A DNA stretch of 64,000 nucleotides from B69-G16 sp964501905 (GTDB taxonomy: Archaea; Thermoproteota; Thermoprotei; Thermofilales; B69-G16). The position numbers and the translations under genes are program-made. This document shows, in pieces, positions 51,223 to 59,485 of the stretch. The notes under the pieces are model-generated. The model searched no databases and had not been told where the DNA came from. It saw nothing but the letters and a program-made list of their open reading frames with translations. Each line of letters opens with the position of its first letter. The stretch's first letter is position 1. The stretch spans positions 124,001-188,000 of the forward strand of contig CAZCTW010000002.1 of NCBI GenBank assembly GCA_964501905.1. Reading direction: 5' to 3'.

Positions 51223-51902
51223 AGAGGTACATCTCGGGAGTTTTAAAGATACTCTCCGAGGTAAAAACTAGCGATGAGAAAATAGGCTATATAGTGGACT
51301 TGGCCGAAAGGTACTGCCAAGACGCTCAGTACTACCTTAACGAAAAAGGCGACGTATTTACGAGCTTAGCTTGTATAGCGTACAGCGAAGGACTGCTTGA
51401 TGCTCTTAGATTCCTAGGTTTTTTAGATTTCGAGTGGCCGAGGGAGATACCAAAAGAGAAGAGAGTACTGGTCGGCGGAGTTTTCGACTTATTACATCCC
51501 GGACACGTATATTTACTGAAAAAGGCTAAAGAAAAGGGTAGGCTAATTGTGATAATTGCCCGTGATGATAACGTAAAGAAAATGAAAGGTCGTCCTCCAG
51601 TGATTCCCGAAGAACAGAGGTTAGCTATGGTGAAGAGCATTAGGTATGTGAATGAGGCGTACCTAGGCGAGAAGGAGTTTAGCGTGGAGAAGATAATTGA
51701 GAAATACAAGCCGGATATAATAGTCTTAGGGCCCGACCAGGACGGCATCGCGGAAATCGTTGAGAAAGCCGCGGCCAAGCACGGAGTTAAAGTGGAAAGA
51801 ATATCGAATAGGGTAAAGAACTTCCCGTTAACTTCCTCTTCTCAGATAGTGAAGAAGATATTAGAGATTTTCGGAAAGCTCTCTAACTCTAGCAGAGGCT
51901 AA
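51201..51902 (+). CDS. ribL: DUF357 / cytidylyltransferase-like protein (FAD synthase RibL type)
   Basis: A 233-residue fusion. Residues 1-75 are a DUF357 helical domain (RYISGVLKILSEV) and residues 86-225 a nucleotidyltransferase with VGGVFDLLHPGHVYLLKKA (HxGH) and SSSQIVKKI (the ISSS motif equivalent). Archaeal RibL makes FAD from FMN and CTP or ATP, but DUF357-fused forms are not proven. It overlaps dphB by 22 bases and converges with endonuclease V. Confidence 0.72.
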   Translation: MDEKNKVKRYISGVLKILSEVKTSDEKIGYIVDLAERYCQDAQYYLNEKGDVFTSLACIAYSEGLLDALRFLGFLDFEWPREIPKEKRVLVGGVFDLLHPGHVYLLKKAKEKGRLIVIIARDDNVKKMKGRPPVIPEEQRLAMVKSIRYVNEAYLGEKEFSVEKIIEKYKPDIIVLGPDQDGIAEIVEKAAAKHGVKVERISNRVKNFPLTSSSQIVKKILEIFGKLSNSSRG

Positions 51903-52526
51903 TATGTGGGCTTGGCGTATAGGCTCGGGAAGCTTAAACCCCTTTTTAGTCGCCCAGAGCACCAGACGTACTGCCGTTTCTAGAGAAATTTTATGGCCAA
52001 TACTAACGTAGATAGGCTTCGCTCTCCTAAAAGTTTGAACAGCAGCTCCTATAACCTCGCCGCCGTGTACTACTGGTGCCCACTTCCCCCTCCAACTCCC
52101 CACGCGACCGCACAATAACTTCTTGGCGATGCCTATAGACGGTTTGTCTACGATTAAGCCTAGGTGGCAGGCGAAACCGGCTCTATAAGGGTGTAGAAGC
52201 CCGTTCCCGTCCACCATAAGGATATCAAAATCGCTCTTTAATTTCTTTAAAGCGGCGAACGCCGGATATACCTCTCTAAAAGCCAGTAGGGTTGGTATGT
52301 AGGGGAAGCGTACAGGCACAACCGTCGACGCGCTGTCAATGATCTTGAACTCAGGCATTTTAACTACTACGGCCGAGCTTACGCCTAGATCGCCTCTATA
52401 GGCTACATCTACTCCGGCGATTTTCTCCAACCTATTTGGGAGAATATCTTGCTTAATTATGAGTTCCGAAATCCTCTTTTGAACATATCTAGCCCTCTCG
52501 ATCGAAAAATTAGTAGAGATTTTCAT
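51861..52526 (-). CDS. nfi: Endonuclease V
   Basis: A 221-residue enzyme that cuts the second phosphodiester bond 3' of deoxyinosine. Catalytic Asp in IAGVDVAY (residue 43), the Glu/Asp region VDGNGLLHPYRAGFACHLG, GIAKKLLCG and RFPYIPTLLAFRE are as in bacterial Nfi. Overlaps translin upstream by 4 bases and the RibL-type gene by 42 bases on the opposite strand. Confidence 0.93.
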   Translation of the reverse strand: MKISTNFSIERARYVQKRISELIIKQDILPNRLEKIAGVDVAYRGDLGVSSAVVVKMPEFKIIDSASTVVPVRFPYIPTLLAFREVYPAFAALKKLKSDFDILMVDGNGLLHPYRAGFACHLGLIVDKPSIGIAKKLLCGRVGSWRGKWAPVVHGGEVIGAAVQTFRRAKPIYVSIGHKISLETAVRLVLWATKKGFKLPEPIRQAHILASARVRELSENL

Positions 52527-53137
52527 TTTTTCATCCTATCTAGAGCTTTTAGAATTTCTTGAGATTTCTTCGCATAAAGTATGTCGTTTTGAGATGTCTC
52601 CAGAACATATCTAATCCTATCCACTTTCCTGCGTAAGCCCGGCGTTAAGGCATCCGGAAAGGAAAACCTAGAAAGCTCGCTATATATTTCCTCTATGTAG
52701 GCGTAGTACTTCGCGGCTCTTTCAATATCGTCGTTTATCAAAGCTTGAACGAGCTCTCTCCTAAGCTCTCCAGCTACATCCGCTAAGCCGAGAAGGAAAG
52801 CAATGTAGTCGTCCCTGGGTAAATCCTCCATAGCCTCTAATTCTCCCTTTTTAATATATTCGTATAATAGCTTAACCTCATAGTACTCCATGAGAGCTTC
52901 ATGGACTATGCCGCTATGGTACATCTCGGGGAAACAACGGCACTTCTTCCGCATTTCCGCAATCTGAGATTCGAGAAAATTCAGTGCTTCGTTGATGCCT
53001 TCTAGCTCCTTTCGATGGATTTTGTTTACGATATCTCTACATTTTCTTATTATCTCGCGTGAGGTTTTTATCAGTTCTTCTCGGACTCTATCCTTCTCCT
53101 CTAGGTATTCAATAATTTTATCAATGATTTCCTGCAT
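52523..53137 (-). CDS. Translin family protein
   Basis: A 204-residue all-helical protein of the translin/TRAX fold. Matches are KLLYEYIKKGEL, the DYIAFLLGLADVAGELRRELVQALINDD segment with the DxxxGxxDxxGE-like metal region, and SFPDALTPGLRRKVDRIRYVLE. Archaeal translins bind or cut RNA and DNA. The gene is transcribed together with nfi (4-base overlap). Confidence 0.86.
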   Translation of the reverse strand: MQEIIDKIIEYLEEKDRVREELIKTSREIIRKCRDIVNKIHRKELEGINEALNFLESQIAEMRKKCRCFPEMYHSGIVHEALMEYYEVKLLYEYIKKGELEAMEDLPRDDYIAFLLGLADVAGELRRELVQALINDDIERAAKYYAYIEEIYSELSRFSFPDALTPGLRRKVDRIRYVLETSQNDILYAKKSQEILKALDRMKK

Positions 53138-53182
53138 GTTACCGTGTAACTCAAATCAAATATTTAAGTGTAGGCTGAAAAC

Positions 53183-54100
53183 GTGGACGCGAAGGAAAAA
53201 AGAAAGTGGTTGTGGGTCGGCAAGATAGCTAGGAAAACGCTGGTTAAGGCTGTGGATTTGATACACGAGGACATGCCCGTATTAGAGTTTGTAGAGAAGC
53301 TCGAGAATTATATAAAGAGCTACGCCTCACCTGCGTTTCCAGTCAACGTTTCTATAAATCACGTTGCAGCTCACTATTCGCCGGGAATATATGACTCTAC
53401 AGTGATACCGGGGGATTCCATAGTTAAAGTAGATGTAGGCGTTCACAAAGACGGCTATATAGCTGATGCCGCGATTTCAATACCGTTAAACCGGGACTAT
53501 GAAGAGCTTTCCCGAGCTTCTTTCGAGGCTTTAATGGAGGCTGAGAAAGCCATAGCGCCTGGAGTAAAAACGGGGTCTATTGGAGCATTTATAGAGCATG
53601 TTATCCTCTCGTATGGCTTTAAGCCTATTAGGAATCTGACCGGGCATAAAATCTCCCGTTTTAATCTTCACGCGGGTAAATCAGTGCCGAATACTAAGAC
53701 GGCGTTTAGTGATAAAATCGAAGAAGATGAAGTTTACGCCATAGAACCTTTCGCTACAGACGGGGCGGGATACGTAGTCGAGCTCAGCGAAGGCTTCATA
53801 TATAGGATAATATCCGCTAGAAGAACTGGCGATAAAAAACTAGACTCTATTTTGAGAGAAATGTGGAGGCGCTTTAGAGGATTGCCGTTTTCCGAAAGAT
53901 GGGTCGCCGATTTTGTAGGCAAGGAAAAGGCTAAAGACCTCCTAACTGCGCTCTTGAAGAAAAAAGTGATAATGGTGTATCCAGTTCTCGTAGAAAAGGA
54001 AAGAGGATTCGTATCCCAGTTCGAAGATACAGTAATAGTCACCAGGGAAGGCCCCATAGTGACTACCGGTATCGCCGAGTTAGCAAGAGAAATATTATAA
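53183..54100 (+). CDS. map: Methionine aminopeptidase, type II
   Basis: A 305-residue enzyme with the M24 fold. Metal ligands occur in KVDVGVHKDGYIADAA, GHKISRFNLH, YAIEPFAT and FEDTVIVT; NHVAAHYSPG carries the conserved His. The alpha-helical insertion near residue 200-260 marks type II. The start is GTG at 53,183. Convergent/overlapping neighbours: geranylgeranyl reductase follows after 39 bases. Confidence 0.94.
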   Translation: MDAKEKRKWLWVGKIARKTLVKAVDLIHEDMPVLEFVEKLENYIKSYASPAFPVNVSINHVAAHYSPGIYDSTVIPGDSIVKVDVGVHKDGYIADAAISIPLNRDYEELSRASFEALMEAEKAIAPGVKTGSIGAFIEHVILSYGFKPIRNLTGHKISRFNLHAGKSVPNTKTAFSDKIEEDEVYAIEPFATDGAGYVVELSEGFIYRIISARRTGDKKLDSILREMWRRFRGLPFSERWVADFVGKEKAKDLLTALLKKKVIMVYPVLVEKERGFVSQFEDTVIVTREGPIVTTGIAELAREIL

Positions 54101-54139
54101 GATGTATACACGGCTTATAATATCCACAGGTGCGGGAAT

Positions 54140-55309
54140 ATGCAGAGCGTAGACACCGTAGTCGTGGGAGCCGGGCCCGCCGCACTAATGTTCGCTAGAG
54201 TTGTAGCGAAGAAAGGAATTAAAGTGATTGTATTTGAGAAGGAGAAAAAATTGGCTATAAAGCCTTGCGGCGAGGGTATAAGCTCTAGGGTTTTAGATAC
54301 GGCTGAATTACCCAGGTACACAGAGCCTTATTTCATCGACCATAAGGTTAAAAAGGCCATAATTTACGCGCCAAACAATACAGCTAAGGAGATCTCCGGT
54401 GGAGGGAAGACTTTAGGTTATATTATAGATAAGAGAGCTTTCTTACAAGTTATGGCGAATTATACTGTAGACGCCAACGCCGAAATACGGATAGGAGAGA
54501 GAGTTAGAAAGGTAGAGAGGAAGGAGGACGGGTACCTAGTCTATACAGATAAGCAGGCTGTTAAAACTAGGCTTCTAGTCGGCGCCGACGGCTATCTTTC
54601 CCTAGTCGCGAGGCAGACCGGGCTGGAGAGGATGGGGGAGAGAGAAGTAATACCCTCGCTACAGTACGTAATGGTGAACGTAGAGCTCCACGACGAGGAC
54701 GCTACAGAGTTTTACTTAGGGTCGGAGGTAGCGCCGCTAGGCTACGCTTGGGTGTTCCCTAAGAGCGAGAAAATAGCTAACGTCGGTATAGGAGTACGAG
54801 GGGCTTCGGCTAAACTATACCTAGACAAGTTTATTAAAAGCCACCCGGAGATGTTCTCTAAGTCGTGCGCGGTCGAGTTTGGCGGTGCAGCCGTCACCAT
54901 CAGTGGACAATTAAAGAGAATAGTTGATGATCATTTAATCTTGATAGGAGAAGCCGCGGGACAGGTTATTCCTTTGACCGGTGGAGGAATACATGCATCT
55001 ATTGCTGGCGGTAAAATTGCAGGAGAAGTCATAGTTGAAGCTTTCGATAAAGAAGATTTCTCTCGAGACTTCTTGCGAAGGTATCCGTTGAAGTACAGCG
55101 AGTACTGGGGTAAGAGAATACGGGATAGCCTTAGAGCGTTAAAAGTTATCGAGAAGTTAAGCGATAAAGATCTAAATCTGCTAGCTGAAGTTCTAGACTC
55201 TGAAGATGTGCTGGACTTAGCCAATGGAGAAAATATTAAGAGAGTCGCTCTAAAACTGCTTAAGCATCCGATTTTAAGCGTAAAAGTAGCTAAAGCCCTA
55301 CTATCTTAG
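54140..55309 (+). CDS. Geranylgeranyl reductase (digeranylgeranylglycerophospholipid reductase)
   Basis: A 389-residue FAD enzyme that saturates the isoprenoid chains of archaeal lipids. The dinucleotide-binding VVGAGPAALMFARVVAKKG, the family PCGEGISSRVL with the conserved Cys, PLGYAWVFPKSEKIANVGIGV and AAGQVIPLTGGGIHASI are all readable. The third lipid gene in the window. Cys-rich gene follows on the other strand after 2 bases. Confidence 0.93.
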   Translation: MQSVDTVVVGAGPAALMFARVVAKKGIKVIVFEKEKKLAIKPCGEGISSRVLDTAELPRYTEPYFIDHKVKKAIIYAPNNTAKEISGGGKTLGYIIDKRAFLQVMANYTVDANAEIRIGERVRKVERKEDGYLVYTDKQAVKTRLLVGADGYLSLVARQTGLERMGEREVIPSLQYVMVNVELHDEDATEFYLGSEVAPLGYAWVFPKSEKIANVGIGVRGASAKLYLDKFIKSHPEMFSKSCAVEFGGAAVTISGQLKRIVDDHLILIGEAAGQVIPLTGGGIHASIAGGKIAGEVIVEAFDKEDFSRDFLRRYPLKYSEYWGKRIRDSLRALKVIEKLSDKDLNLLAEVLDSEDVLDLANGENIKRVALKLLKHPILSVKVAKALLS

Positions 55310-55311
55310 CG

Positions 55312-55629
55312 CTATTCTAGCCTCTCAATATCCACGCCCAATTTTTTCAATTTGCCTTTTAAAGTGCTAAGCTCATGCTCTATCTTTAAAGCCTCCTCTT
55401 CTATCGAGGGTCGCCTAACCTGGCGGGTCTTTATGGTTAGCCTACAAGTCCCGTCTGGTAGTAGAGCATGGCGAGTACAAAGCGCAAACTGGCACTTATA
55501 CCCTGTACATTCATCGCCAGTCCACGAGCAGAAAGCCACTAGGTCGATACCGCGCTTACGTATGCTTAGCGCCCTTTTAGTGCACACAAAAGCCCTAAAA
55601 GGACAAATAGGGGTACACTTTGATACCAT
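55312..55629 (-). CDS. Cys-rich conserved archaeal protein
   Basis: A 105-residue protein with nine Cys in the first 63 residues: KCTPICPFRAFVC, FCSWTGDECTGYKC, ALC and GTC. The spacing suggests a metal (zinc or iron-sulphur) site, but I cannot name a family. The C-terminal half (from RQVRRPSIEEE on) is a charged helix of about 35 residues. It may be a small iron-sulphur or zinc protein. It converges with geranylgeranyl reductase (2 bases between the stops). Confidence 0.65.
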   Translation of the reverse strand: MVSKCTPICPFRAFVCTKRALSIRKRGIDLVAFCSWTGDECTGYKCQFALCTRHALLPDGTCRLTIKTRQVRRPSIEEEALKIEHELSTLKGKLKKLGVDIERLE

Positions 55630-55740
55630 CGGAACTCCCCACTAGCATAACTCCGGCATAGACGTCGCATATCTATCGAAGTAGAGGTATATATTTCTTA
55701 TCAGTAGAGATGAGCCAACTCTAGGCTATATTAATAAGTA

Positions 55741-55750
55741 TGTATAAATA
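55741..55750 (+). promoter_or_regulatory. TATA box for the KaiC-like operon
   Basis: TGTATAAATA stands 32-41 bases before the ATG of the KaiC-like gene, in an AT-rich intergenic stretch, at a distance suitable for a short-leader transcript. Confidence 0.45.
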
Positions 55751-55781
55751 GCGTTCGGCTGATTTTTTTAGGGGATTTAAG

Positions 55782-56543
55782 ATGCCCGTGAGGAGGGTAG
55801 AATCCGGGATACCGGGTCTAGATAAGATACTGCACGGTGGCATACCTTATCGAAACGTAGTTTTACTATCCGGAGGACCAGGTACCGGCAAGACTATTTT
55901 TGGTCAACAATACCTATTTCATGGATTGAAAAACGGGGAGAGAGGTATTTTAGTCGCTCTAGAAGAGCATCCAGTTCAGATTAGGATAAACATGTCTCAA
56001 TTTGGGTGGGATGTTAGACCTTACGAAGAACAAGGTAAGTTCGCTATTGTCGACGCTTTTACTGGAGGCATAGGAGAAGCGGCGAAACGCGAGAGATATG
56101 TTGTCAGATCTATAGATGATGTTCCCAGTTTTATAGATGTTGTTAGAGAAGCTATCAAAGATATAGGAGCAGAGAGAGTAGTCATAGACTCCGTAACTAC
56201 CCTGTACATGACTAGACCAGCTGTCGCTAGAGCCGTCGTTATGAACTTAAAAAGGGTATTAGCGGGTCTCGGATGTACTTCCATTCTAGTTTCTCAGATT
56301 AGCGTCGGAGAAAGAGGATTTGGAGGACCAGGCGTCGAACACGCGGCGGATGGAATAATAAGACTTGATTTAGACGAAGTAGAGGGAGAACTTAGGAGAA
56401 GTTTAATAGTTTGGAAAATGAGAGGCACTAGCCACAGCATGAAGAGACATCCCTTCGAGATAACGGATAAAGGACTTATAGTTTACCCAGATAGAGTACT
56501 TAAAATATCGAGAGGAATCTATAGAGAAGAGAGGGTGATTTAA
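55782..56543 (+). CDS. KaiC-like RecA-fold ATPase
   Basis: A 253-residue single-domain KaiC/RadA-type ATPase with GIPGLDKILHGGIP, Walker A GGPGTGKT (residues 31-38), catalytic EE in ALEEHPVQI, Walker B RVVIDSVT and SQISVGERGFG. Archaeal single-domain KaiC-like proteins are signalling or gene-regulation ATPases. The downstream HTH/coiled-coil gene starts within its stop codon (TAATG), a tight pair likely to form a complex. Confidence 0.88.
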   Translation: MPVRRVESGIPGLDKILHGGIPYRNVVLLSGGPGTGKTIFGQQYLFHGLKNGERGILVALEEHPVQIRINMSQFGWDVRPYEEQGKFAIVDAFTGGIGEAAKRERYVVRSIDDVPSFIDVVREAIKDIGAERVVIDSVTTLYMTRPAVARAVVMNLKRVLAGLGCTSILVSQISVGERGFGGPGVEHAADGIIRLDLDEVEGELRRSLIVWKMRGTSHSMKRHPFEITDKGLIVYPDRVLKISRGIYREERVI

Positions 56544-56998
56544 TGGAGGAAATCCCCTTAAAGCCTATATCACGAAGTGATATACACAAGTTGGAGACCG
56601 CTCTGATAGTCTCTACGCTCCTAAGAGAAGACGTCATAAACAAGATAAGAGAAAGCACTGAGAGGATAACCTGGATAGATTCCTTAGCGGTAGCAGCTGC
56701 CGCGCTCGCTAGATCTAAAGCCGGAATGAGCACTTCAGCTATAGCAGACGATCTTGGAAGGAGCGAAGCGACTATAAGGAGGCACCTATTGGGTAAAACT
56801 GAGGCAGGGAAGCTGGTTTTAGAGACCTATAAAAAATTCGTAAAAGAGGGCGTGAAGATAGAGCCTCCGGAGGCACTCACTCCTGAGTATACGAAACTGC
56901 GTGAAGCTTTAGAAGAGGAAAAGAAGAAGAGAATGGTCCTTGAAAAGAAATTGGAGGATATTAAGAAAAAACTGGAGAGCATACTGGAGAGCATATAG
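56543..56998 (+). CDS. HTH and coiled-coil partner of the KaiC-like protein
   Basis: A 151-residue protein. Residues 55-85 form a helix-turn-helix (MSTSAIADDLGRSEATIRRH), residues 115-151 a coiled coil of Lys/Glu. It is translationally coupled to the KaiC-like ATPase. A role as a transcription regulator or as a DNA-tethered partner of the ATPase is inferred from the HTH and the overlap. Confidence 0.7.
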   Translation: MEEIPLKPISRSDIHKLETALIVSTLLREDVINKIRESTERITWIDSLAVAAAALARSKAGMSTSAIADDLGRSEATIRRHLLGKTEAGKLVLETYKKFVKEGVKIEPPEALTPEYTKLREALEEEKKKRMVLEKKLEDIKKKLESILESI

Positions 56999-57007
56999 GC
57001 GCTCGAA

Positions 57008-57526
57008 ATGCTATCGGGTAAAGAGATTTTTAAGCTTATAGAAGAGAAAAAACTACTAATCAAACCATTCGACGAGGATATAGTGAGAGAAAACGGCGTT
57101 GACTTGAGAATAGGCGATGAAGTAGCAGTGCTTCTCAATAACCCTAATCCTCTAGATCCAGATAGGATAGGCGCGATCGACCTAAAAGAGTACTTTAAAA
57201 TCTTAAAGATCGATGATAGCTTCGTACTTCAGCCTTATATGAAAGTTTTAGTAACTACTTTAGAGTACATCAAAATGCCGGAAAACATAGGCGGGCTTGT
57301 GGAGTTGCGCAGCACTTTCGCCAGACTTGGGCTATCAATACCCCCTACTGTTATAGATGCGGGGTTTGAAGGTCAAATAACTCTAGAAGTTCACGGAGGA
57401 GCTTTCCCGGTAGTTTTGAAGAAGGGGATGCGTTTCGCCCATGTAGTCTTTATGGAGGTAAAAGGTGAACCTGTGCCCTATAGGGGCAGGTATCAGAGGC
57501 AGAGAGGAGTAACTCTGCCTAGGTAA
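57008..57526 (+). CDS. dcd: dCTP deaminase
   Basis: A 172-residue trimeric enzyme that turns dCTP into dUTP. Marks: NGVDLRIGDEV, VELRSTFARLGLSIPPTVIDAGFEG with the catalytic Glu/Arg/Ser set, and YRGRYQRQRGVT. The length is that of monofunctional archaeal Dcd. The endonuclease III gene begins 7 bases after it. Confidence 0.94.
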   Translation: MLSGKEIFKLIEEKKLLIKPFDEDIVRENGVDLRIGDEVAVLLNNPNPLDPDRIGAIDLKEYFKILKIDDSFVLQPYMKVLVTTLEYIKMPENIGGLVELRSTFARLGLSIPPTVIDAGFEGQITLEVHGGAFPVVLKKGMRFAHVVFMEVKGEPVPYRGRYQRQRGVTLPR

Positions 57527-57533
57527 AGCGCGG

Positions 57534-58262
57534 ATGCGCGAAGAATTCGGAGAATTCCTACTTAACACCCTGCTTAAGCTTTATCCTGACTTAGTTTCTA
57601 AAGCTCGTTCGAGGATTGGAAGAGATCCGTTTAGGCTTCTTGTGGTGACAATGCTCTCTCAGGTTACTTCTCGCCAGAATCTGGTAAAAGCCGTTGAAAA
57701 CTTAGATAAACGCGTGGGCATATCGCCCGAGAAAATAGCTCAGGCCCCCTTAAAGGAAATAGAGGAGGCTATAAAGCCAGCTGGCCTTTATAGGCAGCGT
57801 GCCCGGAAGATAAAATCCTTAGCCCAAATAGTATTAGAAAAGTATGGGGGAGATCTATCCTTTATAGCTAACTTGGATACGGAGAGAGCCAGAAAAGTTC
57901 TTTTGTCGCTTCCCGGAGTCGGGGAGAAAACTGCCGACGTGGTCCTATTGTTCTCCTTTAATAGAGGGGTTATGCCCGTTGATACCCACATATGGAGAAT
58001 ATCTAAAAGACTAGGATTAGCGAAAGCTAATTCTAAATATCGGGAGATTAGAGAGATTTTAGAGAAAATATTTCCACGCGAATATATGGCATTCGCTCAT
58101 ATAGCACTGATAGAGTTTGGACGTCAAATCTGCCGGGCGAGAAAACCTAAATGCGATTCATGCCCTTTAAGAGAACAGTGTCCGAAGAGAGGAGTCAGCG
58201 ACCAGAAACTCGATCACAGTTCACACGGGGAGTTCAGTCATCATCCGACTATAAATAAGTGA
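57534..58262 (+). CDS. nth: Endonuclease III
   Basis: A 242-residue DNA glycosylase/AP lyase. The helix-hairpin-helix LPGVGEKTADVVL includes the catalytic Lys; VDTHIWRI supplies the Asp; the iron-sulphur loop is C-x6-C-x2-C-x5-C (CRARKPKCDSCPLREQC). It removes oxidised pyrimidines. Extra tail of about 20 His/Ser-rich residues. Same transcript as dcd. Confidence 0.93.
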   Translation: MREEFGEFLLNTLLKLYPDLVSKARSRIGRDPFRLLVVTMLSQVTSRQNLVKAVENLDKRVGISPEKIAQAPLKEIEEAIKPAGLYRQRARKIKSLAQIVLEKYGGDLSFIANLDTERARKVLLSLPGVGEKTADVVLLFSFNRGVMPVDTHIWRISKRLGLAKANSKYREIREILEKIFPREYMAFAHIALIEFGRQICRARKPKCDSCPLREQCPKRGVSDQKLDHSSHGEFSHHPTINK

Positions 58263-58418
58263 AACCTTGATAAAAACCTTCAGGATATAACTAGAAGGTA
58301 AGTTTAAGCCTTTACAATATCTCACGCAATCTGATAAATCCGAAGATCTAACGTCACAATCGGAGAGCGTAGGAATGCTTATAACCTTATCTTGCCGAAT
58401 CATTGAGGGGGAAGGTTT

Positions 58419-59396
58419 ATGGGCTATGAGGTACCCGTGACCAGTGTGTCCGCTGGTATTCCTAGAAAAGTTATACTGGGAATAACGGGGGCTATTATAA
58501 TCATTATAGCTATAGTCATAATCGCTTTCACGATGATAGCCACAGTGAAATTCGGTTATGTCGGTATCATACTTGACCCCATGACCGGCAGTATTTGGAG
58601 CGTGGGCGAGGGGCCGAAATACGTTATAAAGCTTCCTTGGCAGATATTGGAGCAGATATATGTGGGCCAGGAGACTCTTGACATGTGGTCTAGCGGTGGA
58701 CGTACTGGAGAATATCCGGCCATCAACGCTTTTACAAGCGATGGTTTAGAAGCAAGAGTGGATATCACGATCCAGTATCATATAGACCCAGGTTATGCCA
58801 TCGAGATATTTAAGAGGTATCCTAGGATGGACTGGGAGGATAGGACTCTAGCTCCAGTACTGAGACAGATAGTACGCGACATTATAGCGGATTATAGGGG
58901 GACCGATACCATACCTAAGCGCGACGAAATAGCTCAGAAAATAGCAGAACGCTTCGTGTCAGAATTGCAGAAAATAGGGCTATCCAGCATAGTCATAGAC
59001 AGTATAAACTTGAGGAATATAGACCTACCGGAGCAGTTTAAGAAAGCTTTAGAAGCTAAATTAACCGCCGAACAGCAGAAAATACAGGCGGAATACGAAC
59101 GAGAACGAATTATAACACTGGCCAACGCGACAGCTATGGAGCAGATATTAAAGGCTAAGGGAGAAGCCGAAGCTCAGATATTAAGGGCGGAGGCAGAAGC
59201 TAAGTCTAAATTGATTATAGCAAACGCCACTAAAGTACAAATTCAACTCGTGAAAGAGGCTCTCGGAGATCCTAGGTACGCAGTGGAATACTTCAAGTAT
59301 CTCTACTTAGCTGAGATGGCGAAAAGCGGCGCGGTGATAGTCGTGAGCGGGGAGATGACACCACTGATAACTCTGCCTACTCAGCGCGCTGAGTAG
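58419..59396 (+). CDS. SPFH/Band 7 (prohibitin-like) membrane protein
   Basis: A 325-residue protein with one N-terminal membrane helix (residues 18-45), the Band 7 domain (SPFH; VDITIQYHIDPGYAIEIFKR, RDIIADYRGTDTIPKRDEIA), and a coiled coil AEYERERIITLANATAMEQ and further Glu/Ala-rich repeats. Prohibitin-like rings scaffold the membrane and control proteases. No NfeD partner is adjacent. Confidence 0.88.
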   Translation: MGYEVPVTSVSAGIPRKVILGITGAIIIIIAIVIIAFTMIATVKFGYVGIILDPMTGSIWSVGEGPKYVIKLPWQILEQIYVGQETLDMWSSGGRTGEYPAINAFTSDGLEARVDITIQYHIDPGYAIEIFKRYPRMDWEDRTLAPVLRQIVRDIIADYRGTDTIPKRDEIAQKIAERFVSELQKIGLSSIVIDSINLRNIDLPEQFKKALEAKLTAEQQKIQAEYERERIITLANATAMEQILKAKGEAEAQILRAEAEAKSKLIIANATKVQIQLVKEALGDPRYAVEYFKYLYLAEMAKSGAVIVVSGEMTPLITLPTQRAE

Positions 59397-59485
59397 TAAA
59401 CATTATAACTGCAGCAGCTATTATCCTACTGGGGCGGTGGATGATTGATCAGAGTTACAATGAACCGTGAATTGAAGGCATTAGG

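Noticed and set aside
58263..58418. Possible sRNA in the gap before the SPFH gene
   Set aside because: No C/D or H/ACA boxes in either strand; treated as promoter and leader sequence.
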